Assembly (NCBI RefSeq): GCF_014695775.1
Contig: NZ_JACJOX010000008.1
Coordinates: 120,498 to 184,497, forward strand
Direction: 5' to 3'
From: Leptolyngbya sp. FACHB-60
GTDB taxonomy: Bacteria; Cyanobacteriota; Cyanobacteriia; Phormidesmidales; Phormidesmidaceae
Length of the DNA: 64,000 nt
In this document: one piece after another, positions 63,608-64,000 of the stretch
Layout of the letters: every line of letters starts with the position of its first letter
Position numbering within the stretch: the stretch's first letter is position 1
The notes under the pieces: model-generated
Databases searched by the model: none
The model's input: only the letters and a program-made list of their open reading frames with translations
What the model was told of the DNA's origin: nothing
Made by a program: the position numbers and the translations under genes

Positions 63608-64000
63608 CTAGGCAGAGGAAAGTATGTGTGAGGTCGTTACAGGCGCACCTGGAAACAGATTCATAAGCCCGATGAGCGTCTGAAACCCTTTCTCCAACTG
63701 AGGAACTGGGAAGACCGTCAGCCAAGGTTGGAGCAGATTGGAACTCACCCAGGGCAACAGAATAAGGCGCAGGTTATTGAGCCAGTTCTTCCATCCATTC
63801 CCCGCATCCCAAGCTGAATGTTGAGTAAATGACGAAACTACCCCTGAGTCATCCTGTTGCGGTGGGGTAGTCCCGTCAGGACGCATTGGTGGCGTGTGCA
63901 AGGTGACCATCCAATAGGCGCTCATGACAATCTCCCACCACTTTTCAATCGCAGCATAGTCAGTCACGCGAAAGTCAGCCCATCCGAGTTCATTTTTGCT
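63608..64000 (-). pseudogene. IS701-family transposase, C-terminal part, cut by window edge
   Basis: An open frame continues without a stop to the last base of the window, reading GWADFRVTDYAAIEKWWEIV, later GWKNWLNNLRLILLPWVSSN and PWLTVFPVPQLEKGFQTLIG. This is the C-terminal segment of cyanobacterial IS701-type (DDE) transposases. The 5' part lies outside the window, so whether the gene is whole cannot be judged; it is listed here as partial. Its end lies only 18 bases from the IS630 element, which therefore inserted next to, or at the edge of, this IS. Confidence 0.7.

Noticed and set aside
1..64000. tRNA, rRNA or other standard RNA genes
   Set aside because: No TPsiC-type arm with a matching acceptor stem or rRNA-like stretch was found in the gaps by eye; a covariance-model scan would settle it.

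Overview
The window looks like a chromosomal segment of a filamentous, probably non-heterocystous, cyanobacterium of the Leptolyngbya/Nodosilinea kind. The reasons are the very frequent HIP1 octamer GCGATCGC, a Ycf51-family protein, a C-3',4' carotenoid desaturase (CrtD), a MenG/UbiE methyltransferase for phylloquinone, a cyanobacterial LL-diaminopimelate-type aminotransferase, a type IV pilin, and large caspase/CHAT/STAND proteins. The genus is inference. I saw no rRNA, tRNA or CRISPR array.

Bases 1-38,150 are mostly housekeeping and conserved genes: carotenoid FAD enzymes (29-1576 and 13971-15515), small membrane proteins, a SpoIID-domain protein, a HEAT-repeat protein, a methyltransferase, a Tat-exported LD-carboxypeptidase, a GT39 glycosyltransferase, Ycf51, a dehydrogenase plus aminotransferase pair, TatA, SppA, an SDR enzyme, a pilin, MenG, DUF445, a 2068-residue double-kinase hybrid sensor, PAP2, DUF1206, a 52-aa YqaE/Pmp3 peptide and an AI-2E transporter. 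Within this lies an AT-rich insertion at 4.5-7.2 kb with a long prokaryotic Argonaute whose catalytic tetrad is complete (D511, E545, D579, D704). Next to it is a DUF433 antitoxin gene whose DUF5615 toxin partner has decayed.

Bases 38,150-39,600 are a decayed AT-rich border: a frameshifted HTH/zinc-ribbon gene and a fragment of an IS701-type transposase.

Bases 39,615-61,625 are the most unusual region. Seven genes on one strand encode (1) an M15 peptidase/GH19-like peptidoglycan hydrolase with three peptidoglycan-binding domains and no obvious signal peptide; (2) an unknown protein with a hydrophobic centre; (3) caspase-nSTAND-WD40 with 19 nearly identical repeats; (4) a caspase-alpha/beta-hydrolase (lipase-like) fusion with a C-terminal membrane anchor; (5) a second caspase-nSTAND with a diverged propeller; (6) a CHAT protease; and (7) an nSTAND NTPase with a membrane segment and coiled coil. 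The last five are tightly packed, with overlaps of 8 and 4 nt. I infer a protease-gated, membrane-associated conflict or self-killing system: STAND NTPases as sensor switches, caspase/CHAT proteases as transducers, and lipase and possibly peptidoglycan hydrolase as effectors. Base composition falls abruptly just after the NTPase module in three genes, which suggests sensor-module exchange.

Bases 61,626-64,000 are a decayed border: a CHAT gene broken by two frameshifts, a dead IS630-type element with 'TA' target duplication, and the C-terminal part of an IS701-type transposase running off the window end.
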